From an uncultured Bacillus sp. (lineage in GTDB: Bacteria > Bacillota > Bacilli > Bacillales > Cytobacillaceae), in contig CALGSR010000195.1 in assembly GCA_937902115.1 (NCBI GenBank), positions 1 through 8,259 on the forward strand: a DNA stretch of 8,259 bases, given 5' to 3'. The notes beneath the pieces were generated by a model. It saw only the letters and a list, made by a program, of their open reading frames with translations, made no database searches and was not told the origin of the DNA. Of the stretch, positions 1 through 5,764 are shown in pieces (positions within the stretch are counted from its first letter, which is position 1; each line of letters opens with the position of its first letter). The translations under genes were made by a program, and so were the position numbers.

Positions 1-34
1 TAAAGACAAACGGGCGGCCGTTATGACGCGGCAC

Positions 35-50
35 TTCGCGTACCCGCGAA
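35..50. repeat. GC-rich hairpin
   Basis: A perfect 6-bp stem (TTCGCG / CGCGAA) closes a TACC tetraloop. It lies in the GC-rich spacer upstream of the AT-rich gene at 156, three bases before the 19-bp inverted repeat that starts at 53. No T-run follows, so it is not a convincing terminator. It may be part of a folded recombination or cassette-boundary site. Confidence 0.5.
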
Positions 51-52
51 AC

Positions 53-71
53 GTTCTCTGAAATGCGGCGG
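53..71 (+). repeat. Left arm of 19-bp inverted repeat bracketing the AT-rich gene
   Basis: This 19-base segment matches the reverse complement of 1171-1189 at 17 of 19 positions; the mismatches are at 62 and 63. The two copies enclose a single AT-rich gene while the DNA outside is GC-rich. That is the arrangement expected of terminal repeats of a passenger-carrying mobile unit or of paired cassette-boundary sites. No obvious target-site duplication flanks the pair. Confidence 0.6.
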
Positions 72-75
72 ATGG

Positions 76-95
76 TGTGCCCATCCATGGGCACA
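76..95. repeat. Perfect palindromic hairpin
   Basis: TGTGCCCAT and ATGGGCACA form a perfect stem with a minimal loop, realistically 8 bp closed by a TCCA tetraloop. ATTTGCT follows, which is a poor U-tract. It could end transcription coming from upstream, or it could be structural DNA at the boundary of the inserted gene. Confidence 0.5.
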
Positions 96-120
96 ATTTG
101 CTAGGGTAAGACTCTGTAGA

Positions 121-136
121 GAATAATCAATTATTC
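121..136. repeat. AT-rich palindrome in the leader of the 156 gene
   Basis: GAATAAT and ATTATTC form a perfect dyad just upstream of the Shine-Dalgarno sequence at 142-148. It could be a protein-binding operator or a weak 5' UTR hairpin. Function is unknown. Confidence 0.35.
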
Positions 137-155
137 AATATGAGGAGAAGATTAT

Positions 156-1148
156 ATGAAATTGGAACCAATATCTATTACACATCTTAATCATAGATCG
201 TACTACTTTAGAGGTAATTTAGTAGCTTCACAGGATGGTAGTATTTCGATTTTAGATGAAAATTTTAGTATTTTAAAGAATTTGCAATTAGAACCGGAAA
301 TTAAATGTGTATCCTTGGATTTATCGAGGAATAGATTTTGTGCTGTATATTCTAAACTAGGCAAATTATTTGTAGGTGACTTTAATGGGAAGTTAATATT
401 TGACGGTGCAGGATGTCACGGAGTTGAAGAATGTTATTTTCAAGATAAAACAAATCTACTTTGGTGTATAAATAGAATTACCGCTGAGGAAGTTAAGTGT
501 GCTATTTATGATACTATAAACTGGAATTTGGTTTCAGAGCTGGAGATTGATGATTTTTTTGTGGACAGTTCATTTTCATTTCATGAAGTTCCAAATAGCA
601 ATACTTTATCATTGTGGATGGCTGCCGGACAAGATGGTCAAAAAGTTTTTTGGTTAAATCTAAAAGAACAGAACATTGAGTACATTGAGTGCATTGAAGA
701 GATAAGTATAGAAAACACTACTCCTCCAGCCTTTAATGATTTAGGTAATGAATTTTTAGTGACAGATGATGAAAAGTTGTACAGATATGAATATCCAAGC
801 ATTAACCTATTAGGCACATATGAATATCCAGAAAATACTTATATTGGGTATTCGCTTTGTTTTATTGAAAGCAATAAAGCAATTATTAATATTGGGGAAG
901 GAAGAATATTCATAATAAATGTTGATACAATGCAGATTGAAGATGAAGTTATCATTAAAGGCCATGAACCGCAGGCTACAGAGGTTTATTATCCTAAATT
1001 AAAAGGAGATCTAGAGCTTTGTACTGATTTATCTTATTTTAAACGTTATGGAGACAAAATTGTCGTTGTTTATAGAAATAATGATGATAAAAGTACAGAA
1101 ATATGGAAGGATAGTTTGTTGATATTCAATATTAAGCAGTTTGTTTAA
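156..1148 (+). CDS. Hypothetical beta-propeller-like protein (330 aa), AT-rich passenger gene
   Basis: I do not recognise a named family. The protein is rich in beta-strand-forming segments of 30-50 residues that repeatedly end in aromatic and acidic residues (for example SISILDENF, KLFVGDFNGKLIF, RIFIINVDTMQIE). This is the look of degenerate WD40/YncE-like propeller blades. There is no signal peptide, transmembrane segment or catalytic motif, so a cytoplasmic binding or scaffold role is the safest guess. The start is well supported: GAGGAGA at 142-148 lies 7 nt before the ATG. The gene is clearly more AT-rich than the Nudix and methyltransferase genes next to it, and it is enclosed by an inverted repeat (53-71 and 1171-1189). 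Recent acquisition as a single-gene unit is therefore likely. The propeller assignment is inferred from sequence texture only; that it encodes a protein is near certain. Confidence 0.85.
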   Translation: MKLEPISITHLNHRSYYFRGNLVASQDGSISILDENFSILKNLQLEPEIKCVSLDLSRNRFCAVYSKLGKLFVGDFNGKLIFDGAGCHGVEECYFQDKTNLLWCINRITAEEVKCAIYDTINWNLVSELEIDDFFVDSSFSFHEVPNSNTLSLWMAAGQDGQKVFWLNLKEQNIEYIECIEEISIENTTPPAFNDLGNEFLVTDDEKLYRYEYPSINLLGTYEYPENTYIGYSLCFIESNKAIINIGEGRIFIINVDTMQIEDEVIIKGHEPQATEVYYPKLKGDLELCTDLSYFKRYGDKIVVVYRNNDDKSTEIWKDSLLIFNIKQFV

Positions 1149-1170
1149 GGTGGTGCTCTGGCTTCGCGGG

Positions 1171-1189
1171 CCGCCGCACATCAGAGAAC
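1171..1189 (-). repeat. Right arm of 19-bp inverted repeat
   Basis: This is the partner of 53-71, 17 of 19 identical in inverted orientation. It begins 22 bases after the stop codon of the AT-rich gene. The bases between the stop and this arm are GC-rich, unlike the gene. Confidence 0.6.
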
Positions 1190-1205
1190 AATGCATGGCA
1201 GTAAA

Positions 1206-1267
1206 GGTGCGGGTTAGAGGATCACGAAGTAAATTCTCTGGAGAAGGAGCATGAAGAATGCCGCACC
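1206..1267. repeat. Short inverted repeat in the spacer between convergent genes
   Basis: GGTGCGG (1206-1212) and CCGCACC (1261-1267) are a perfect 7-bp inverted repeat. The 1149-1298 spacer separates two convergent genes and holds no recognisable gene. A second small hairpin (1282-1286 with 1292-1296) follows the Nudix stop codon on the minus strand, but no T-run is attached, so it is at best a weak terminator. Confidence 0.3.
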
Positions 1268-1298
1268 ACATTCCATCGTCGGGCAGACAAGCTGCCGC

Positions 1299-2309
1299 TT
1301 AACCCCGCGCTTCCATGTAACCGCTCGCAAGGTGATAATTGATTTTGTCGTAAAAGAACACGATTCTGTTGTTAAGCTCAAGTGTGGAATAAATCTCAAG
1401 GGGCGTAGAAAAAAGCTTCTCCCGCACAAGACGCACCCACAGCGATTTTCTGCTAAGCGCCGTGGCGGTAAGTACGTCGGGCAGCTTCATCCCCCGGCGC
1501 CGCAGGCTCCCGCCGAATCCGATAAACGAGTCCGCACCCTCGGTGGCGCCGCCGCGCTCAAGCCACTTGCGCACACCGCGCAGAATTTGCATATTCAGCC
1601 CCCGCAACTCCGTCACGAGCGCGTCTGTAAGCATCACCTTTTTCGCGACATCCCGCAGCCATTCGTCCGTGATACCGCGCATGTTCGTATCGACCATCTT
1701 CACCAGCACATTTGAGAGGAACGCGGCGTTGCCAGGTTCTCCCGCCATATCGCCCGGCGAATCGATGCCCGGGAAAAGTCGCCTGAACGAATCGAGCATA
1801 GCCCATGTGTCCCGGTAGATATCGATATAAATATCGATCGCTCTCCTGTTCGACGACCACGCAAGCGATGGAAGATGCATGATGGGAAAAAACGCTGCCT
1901 CCGCCGCGTCATCGCCGGGCCGCACGCTTCCGCCGGCAATCCGCGCCTCGTAGGTCACGATCGCAAGGCTGCCGTAGAAATAATTTTCCACCGTATCAAC
2001 ATCGATCAAACGAACGATCTCGCCGTTTACGCCCGCCTCCTCGCGCAGTTCGCGGAGCGCGGCATCGCGCATCTCTTCACCGCTTTCGGCAAAACCTATC
2101 GGGAGGCACCACATCTCTTTATACGGCTCGTGCTTTCGCTTCACGAGCAGCACCTCCCGTTTCCTGTTCATCACAATCGCGCTCGCCACCGGGAGTGGAT
2201 TTTCGTAAAACACGGTATCGCAATGAGAACAGTAATCTCTCGGCCTGCCGTCAACGTTCCTCCGCTCGACCGGCGCACTACAGTAACTACAGTAAAGCTT
2301 TTTTTTCAT
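1299..2309 (-). CDS. Zinc-ribbon Nudix hydrolase with long C-terminal extension (336 aa)
   Basis: This is a Nudix pyrophosphohydrolase, expected to cleave a nucleoside diphosphate linked to another moiety (NADH- or ADP-ribose-type substrates) using divalent metal. Residues 7-30 form a zinc ribbon with two CxxC knuckles (Cys7/Cys10 and Cys27/Cys30), as in Nudix proteins with NudC-like N-terminal ribbons. The Nudix box is complete at residues 72-94: Gly72, Glu78, Arg86-Glu87, Glu90-Glu91 and Gly93 fit GX5EX7REUXEEXGU. The catalytic fold ends near residue 160. The remaining 175 or so residues are unusual for the family. They are mostly helical, with a C-terminal segment (about 297-330) rich in LELNNR and FFYDKINYH-type helices that I cannot assign with confidence. 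The start ATG lies 5 bp after the methyltransferase stop, so the two genes form an operon and are probably translationally coupled. Exact substrate is unknown; catalytic competence looks intact. Confidence 0.9.
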   Translation of the reverse strand: MKKKLYCSYCSAPVERRNVDGRPRDYCSHCDTVFYENPLPVASAIVMNRKREVLLVKRKHEPYKEMWCLPIGFAESGEEMRDAALRELREEAGVNGEIVRLIDVDTVENYFYGSLAIVTYEARIAGGSVRPGDDAAEAAFFPIMHLPSLAWSSNRRAIDIYIDIYRDTWAMLDSFRRLFPGIDSPGDMAGEPGNAAFLSNVLVKMVDTNMRGITDEWLRDVAKKVMLTDALVTELRGLNMQILRGVRKWLERGGATEGADSFIGFGGSLRRRGMKLPDVLTATALSRKSLWVRLVREKLFSTPLEIYSTLELNNRIVFFYDKINYHLASGYMEARG

Positions 2310-2314
2310 ATCGA

Positions 2315-3190
2315 TCAGTGACGTATCCTGCGTAATTTCCCGCTTTTGCGGCAGATGAAGATTCCGTCGTTCTTGTTGAGAACAATCCTCCCCTGAGCCT
2401 GCGCGCGTTCACGAACGCGGGTGGCGATACACACCTCCATATCCGTTACCTTTTCGGGATGGCTGTCGAACACCTCTTTAAACATCAGCAGCCGCTTCTT
2501 CTCTATGTAACAGACGCAATCGTCAACGCTGTCGCGGTCGAACACCATCGAGTTGGCGTACGGTATGACCTCGATATCATCGAAAAAACGACCTAGCAGC
2601 GCTGTCCCGTTTTCGAGCGAAAACTCCATGAAGAGGCGCGAAAGCGCCGTTTTTCGCGGCGGCGTAAGTCCAATCGTTTTCATGCATGCGCGTATAAACG
2701 CAATCGCCTCCCTCAACGTGTTTTCGCTATGAGTAATGGCAAGCAGCACGCCACCGTTTCGCAGCACCCTGTAGATGTCGGAAACAATCTGCGGGAAAAA
2801 GTAGAGTGAATAGCAGCATATCACCAGGTCAACGCTTGCATCGTCCATAACGCCGACGATATCGGCGCCGCTCGCGATGAAATCACCGCCGCACCCGAGG
2901 GAGGCGATTGTCCGCATGTACTGCTCCCGACATGCCCCGACAATATCGACGCCGGTGATCTCCGTACGGGGATCGACTGCCCCCTTCAGCTTTTCAATGA
3001 AAAACCCGTAGCCGCAGCCAAGATCAAGTATGCTCCGCACGCCACCGCGATCAATATGCTCGATCGCCACCTCGCGTATGTCGCGCGCGTTGGTCGAATA
3101 GGTGCGGATAATGTCCCTCGTAACAATGCAATCCTGGATTCTGTTGTAGGTATGGGTTATATCCCGCGCCGAATACACGGCATTGTCCAT
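2315..3190 (-). CDS. Class I SAM-dependent methyltransferase (291 aa)
   Basis: The protein has a Rossmann-type methyltransferase core. Motif I is ILDLGCGYG at about residues 54-62, the acidic residue binding the SAM ribose is in GVDIV (Asp82), and DLVICCYSLYFF followed by IYRVLRNGGVLL provides motifs IV to VI of the UbiE/Methyltransf_11 type. The C-terminal 130 residues form a less conserved, probably substrate-specific domain. No membrane segment or signal peptide is seen. The ATG at 3190 is preferred because AGGA lies 7 nt upstream. An in-frame TTG at 3250 would add 20 residues of poor quality and lacks a ribosome binding site. The gene is first in a two-gene unit with the Nudix hydrolase. 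A small-molecule substrate is the default expectation; nothing here identifies it. Confidence 0.9.
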   Translation of the reverse strand: MDNAVYSARDITHTYNRIQDCIVTRDIIRTYSTNARDIREVAIEHIDRGGVRSILDLGCGYGFFIEKLKGAVDPRTEITGVDIVGACREQYMRTIASLGCGGDFIASGADIVGVMDDASVDLVICCYSLYFFPQIVSDIYRVLRNGGVLLAITHSENTLREAIAFIRACMKTIGLTPPRKTALSRLFMEFSLENGTALLGRFFDDIEVIPYANSMVFDRDSVDDCVCYIEKKRLLMFKEVFDSHPEKVTDMEVCIATRVRERAQAQGRIVLNKNDGIFICRKSGKLRRIRH

Positions 3191-3213
3191 ACCGCCATCC
3201 TGTACGATATGAT

Positions 3214-3230
3214 TACTATTATAGATAGTA
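3214..3230 (-). promoter_or_regulatory. Candidate -10 box within a palindrome, promoter of the methyltransferase-Nudix pair
   Basis: On the minus strand a perfect TATAAT (3223 down to 3218) lies 27 bases before the preferred methyltransferase ATG. No good -35 is found at 16-18 bp spacing. The -10 is embedded in a perfect dyad, TACTAT-N5-ATAGTA, which could be an operator for a repressor or activator. The weak -35 would fit activator dependence, but that is speculation. Confidence 0.4.
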
Positions 3231-3346
3231 GAAGTGAAGGAAAATGGCAAATCAGAGTGGGGATTTTTGGGGATAGATGATGCGTAAAGATATTATGAGC
3301 CCGCTATAAGCAAAATATTTCATTTTTAAAATACTACTTAAATTCC

Positions 3347-3374
3347 TTGACAAAAACAACGGAACGAATATTCC
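3347..3374 (+). promoter_or_regulatory. Candidate sigma70 promoter with overlapping GGAA-N6-TTCC dyad
   Basis: A consensus TTGACA (3347-3352) is followed after 16 bp by TATTCC (3369-3374), a weak -10. Between them, GGAACGAATATTCC (3361-3374) is a dyad with GGAA/TTCC ends around a GAATATTC core, placed so that a bound protein would block RNA polymerase. The upstream stretch 3310-3345 is A/T-rich, UP-element-like. It is the natural promoter of the operon starting at 3417. The TetR protein encoded at the operon's end is the obvious candidate ligand, by inference only. Confidence 0.55.
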
Positions 3375-3416
3375 TTCCTTATTGAACGGTGATTTTAATA
3401 CCCTGAGAAAAATTAT

Positions 3417-4130
3417 ATGAAAGCATTGTTCTTAAATGGCAGCGCGAGAGGAAATAAAGGCATCACGTCGAAGCTGATGCATGCACTTTCTGACGGCATG
3501 TTAAAAGGCGAGGCATCTACTTCAATAATTAATATCTCTGAACTGAGCATATCACCATGCAAAGCCTGTTTATACTGTATGCATAACAAGCCTGGCACAT
3601 GCATTCAAAATGACGGAATGGGAATAATTTACAATGAATTGAAACAATCAGATATTATAGTATTCGGGACACCCATTTATCTTGATGGAATAACAGCCCA
3701 GCTTAAAGCGGTTATCGACAGAATGGTATGTTGCATGGAGCCATTTCTATTAAAAGATGATTCCGGATTCACAAGACATTCATTCTCATGGCGGATTCCA
3801 AAATATTTTTTTGTTGTTTCGACATGTGGCTTTCCTGAACCCGAAACATTCAGGCCGATGACTGAATATTTCCGGGCTCTGTCCAGAAACATGAATTCTG
3901 AAGTGGTGGCGGAATTCTGCATTCCTGGATCGATTGCAATTCAAGTTATGCCAGAGTTGTTAGATCAGAAGCTCAAGCTTCTTGAATCTGCGGGTTATAA
4001 TTACGGGACACACAACGATATTGATGATGAGCTGATAGAAAAAATCAACTATCCGCTATTCACGAAAGATGAATATTTCAAACTTGCTAAATCATATGAA
4101 AACTGGTGCAGAAAGAAAAGGAGATTATAA
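3417..4130 (+). CDS. NADPH-dependent FMN reductase / iron-sulfur flavoprotein-like oxidoreductase (237 aa)
   Basis: This is a flavodoxin-fold oxidoreductase of the FMN_red family. The N-terminal strand and phosphate-binding loop read ALFLNGSARGNKGITSKL (residues 3-20), and the second flavin-contacting segment reads FGTPIYLDGITAQLKAVIDR (about 83-102). Between them lies Cys48, Cys51, Cys54 and Cys62, a CX2CX2CX7C arrangement. In archaeal and bacterial iron-sulfur flavoproteins this compact motif holds a [4Fe-4S] cluster near FMN. It is therefore likely to carry electrons between a low-potential donor and a substrate or partner, in the cytoplasm. The start is set by frame and fold; its ribosome binding site is weak (GAG, 9 nt upstream). 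It is the first gene of the operon with the crotonase, acyltransferase and TetR genes. The last few codons (from about 4100) run into sequence next to the truncated crotonase, so the natural C-terminus may have been altered slightly. Confidence 0.88.
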   Translation: MKALFLNGSARGNKGITSKLMHALSDGMLKGEASTSIINISELSISPCKACLYCMHNKPGTCIQNDGMGIIYNELKQSDIIVFGTPIYLDGITAQLKAVIDRMVCCMEPFLLKDDSGFTRHSFSWRIPKYFFVVSTCGFPEPETFRPMTEYFRALSRNMNSEVVAEFCIPGSIAIQVMPELLDQKLKLLESAGYNYGTHNDIDDELIEKINYPLFTKDEYFKLAKSYENWCRKKRRL

Positions 4131-4844
4131 ACGCTATTCAGGCATTGAATGAATCTGATGACGTCCGGGTCATAATCATCATGAGCAAAGCTGATGGTTT
4201 CTGCTCGGGTCTATACCTCATGGATTTCATGTCGCTTGGCCTAATCGGGGGCATGGCAAAGGATACCTACTTCTTCCATGATAAGGCACGGCCTCTTTTT
4301 GATTGCCGCAACGTAATGGAAGAATGCCTAAAGCCGATCATAGCGGCTGTACATGGAGTATGTATCGGGGGCGGTCTCGATATCATTTCCGCCTGCGATA
4401 TTCGTCTTTGTACTGAAGACACCACCTTCGCTCTGCGAGAGGCTGCACTGGGATTCATAGCGGACATGGGCGTTCTTCAGCGGCTTCCCCATATTATCGG
4501 CCAGGGCTACACGCGGGAAATGGCCTACACGGCCCGGAATTTCTCTGCACACGAGGTAGATAGGATGGGCTTCATGAACAACATCTATCCGGACAAGGAA
4601 ACCCTCTTTGCAGAGGCCAAAAAACTGGCAGGACGTGACCGCCGTAAACCCACCGATGGCGGTCATGGCAACGAAAGAAGTTATCAATTACAGCCGGACA
4701 GCTTCTATCTCCGATGGGATGTTCAAAGCTATCGAGAAAAACTCGTTATTCATGACCTCGAAGGACCACCTGGCGGCCGTAATGGCTTTTGCTGAAAAAC
4801 GTAAAAAGTTAGCGGCCCGCATCGCCAATAATTTTCGCACATAA
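4106..4844 (+). pseudogene. Crotonase-family (dienoyl-CoA isomerase-like) gene, 5'-truncated and frameshifted
   Basis: The reading frame is an enoyl-CoA hydratase/isomerase. It has the oxyanion-hole strand ADGFCSGL, the GVCIGGGLDIISACD segment and the FIADMGVLQRLPHIIGQG loop. The acidic residues aligned with those of the Δ3,5-Δ2,4-dienoyl-CoA isomerase ECH1 are all present (Asp92, Glu112, Asp120, counted from the GTG at 4106), so isomerisation of a dienoyl-CoA is the best ancestral guess. Two lesions are visible. First, the N-terminal strand with the usual NRP...N motif (some 30-40 residues) is absent; homology begins directly after an orphan AAGGAG (4118-4123). Second, the frame shifts at 4631-4632, so the true C-terminal end (DVTAVNPPMAVMATKEVINY onward) continues in the +1 frame to the TAA at 4842-4844. 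The usual Asp after SGL is Tyr here. No Shine-Dalgarno precedes GTG 4106. It is probably non-functional unless the frameshift is a sequencing error. Confidence 0.8.
4118..4123 (+). promoter_or_regulatory. Orphan Shine-Dalgarno sequence of the truncated crotonase gene
   Basis: AAGGAG lies inside the last codons of the flavoprotein gene, at the spacing expected for a downstream start near 4130. No start codon is there: the sequence passes through the flavoprotein TAA (4128-4130) straight into mid-domain crotonase sequence. This suggests that a deletion removed the crotonase start and first codons but left its ribosome binding site. Confidence 0.45.
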
Positions 4845-4854
4845 GGAAATGACA

Positions 4855-5763
4855 ATGATTACATCATTAAAAGAAATTTCCAAGCTGGCCCGGAAAAAGG
4901 GGCCCAAGAAGCTTGCTGTTCTGGCGCCCGAAGACGAGGAGTTTATGAGAGCGGTCAAGATCAGCTGTGATATGGGATACATCGAACCCATCCTAATTGG
5001 AGATATAAAAAAGATGGAAGATGTCGCAGAAAAGGTGGAATTCAAAATTGATACGTACCAAAAAATTCCACAGGTAGGACAGCAAGCCATCTCCGATTTG
5101 GGCATCAGCATGGTCTTTTCCGGCGAGTTGCCCATTGCCAGCAAAGGACAAATTCCGACATCCTACATCTACAGATCGATCATACGTGAGGAAGCGAAGG
5201 CCGGTTCCGGCATGACCGTGAGCGTGATTTCGTTCTGGGAAATTCCGGGTATTGACCACCTCGTGGCTTTCACTGACACAGGCGTAAACATCAAACCCAA
5301 CGCCAGTGTAAAAGAGGAAATCATCAAGAATGCAGTTTTTGTATTTCATCTTATGGGATATACCAGGCCAAGGATCGCCGTTCTCTCCGGCCAAAGGGGG
5401 ATTGGGGGCACGCTTGATTCATATAAAGATTACGAGATACTGAAAAAATCAGCTGATGCAGGAGTCTTCGGGAAGTGCGAACTCGTTTCCGAAACATCAT
5501 TAATGGAATTATTTCATGGAGAAAAGAGCAACGCAGGCGGCAGGGGGGATAGGATTCCGCACATTCTACTCGTCCCCTGTCTTGATACCGGCAATATCCT
5601 CTGTAAACTCGATTTTTTTCTCGATGTGACCCGCAGCTCACTGGTTGCCACATCGAGGGGGCCAGTCTGTATCCCCTCCAGATCGGACTTCAGCGATAAT
5701 ATTGTCCAGCAATTAGCCATGTGCGTCGTTCTTGCTGATGAGATGGGAAAAGAGGAGCATTAA
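4855..5763 (+). CDS. PTA_PTB-family phosphate acyltransferase, paralogue 1 (302 aa)
   Basis: This belongs to the phosphate acetyl/butyryltransferase family, which interconverts acyl-CoA plus phosphate with acyl-phosphate plus CoA. Family segments run in order: LKEISKLARKKGPKKLAVL (about 5-23), the GYIEPILIGD strand (41-50), FTDTGVNIKP (139-148), PRIAVLSGQ (172-180), and the C-terminal LVPCLDTGNILCKLDFF (239-255) and PSRSD (274-278). Ser275-Arg276 align with the Ser-Arg pair implicated in catalysis in Methanosarcina Pta, and Gly246-Asn247 and Lys251 are also kept. The central part near 85-105 (VFSGELPIASKGQ) departs from the usual D-x-L-M-K-G motif. Length matches Ptb enzymes (about 300 aa). 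ATG 4855 is chosen because AAGGA (4843-4847) lies 7 nt upstream; ATG 4849 would be too close. It follows the crotonase stop by 10 bp and precedes paralogue 2 by 1 bp. Substrate chain length cannot be told. Confidence 0.82.
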   Translation: MITSLKEISKLARKKGPKKLAVLAPEDEEFMRAVKISCDMGYIEPILIGDIKKMEDVAEKVEFKIDTYQKIPQVGQQAISDLGISMVFSGELPIASKGQIPTSYIYRSIIREEAKAGSGMTVSVISFWEIPGIDHLVAFTDTGVNIKPNASVKEEIIKNAVFVFHLMGYTRPRIAVLSGQRGIGGTLDSYKDYEILKKSADAGVFGKCELVSETSLMELFHGEKSNAGGRGDRIPHILLVPCLDTGNILCKLDFFLDVTRSSLVATSRGPVCIPSRSDFSDNIVQQLAMCVVLADEMGKEEH

Positions 5764-5764
5764 A

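Noticed and set aside
1..100. Canonical integron attC site
   Set aside because: GTTATGA at 20-26 and the later GTTAGAG at 1213-1219 resemble R' boxes, but neither fits GTTRRRY fully and no properly ordered RYYYAAC partner is found, so only a cassette-like impression is reported.
1251..1715. Plus-strand open frame opposite the Nudix gene
   Set aside because: It is antisense to a well-supported Nudix gene and shows arginine/proline/histidine-rich composition typical of a GC-rich shadow frame.
1875..2321. Second plus-strand open frame opposite the Nudix N-terminus
   Set aside because: It lies opposite the zinc ribbon and Nudix box, has no domain signature and no ribosome binding site; a shadow.
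3191..3250. N-terminal extension of the methyltransferase from TTG 3250
   Set aside because: The extra 20 residues have low-complexity Ser/Thr/Asn character and would contain the candidate TATAAT; ATG 3190 has a proper AGGA.
4993..5394. Minus-strand open frame within paralogue 1
   Set aside because: It is fully antisense to a conserved acyltransferase and has no recognisable motif.
5732..5764. Upstream start of paralogue 2 inside paralogue 1
   Set aside because: It lacks a ribosome binding site and adds non-family residues, whereas ATG 5765 has GAGGAG at ideal distance.
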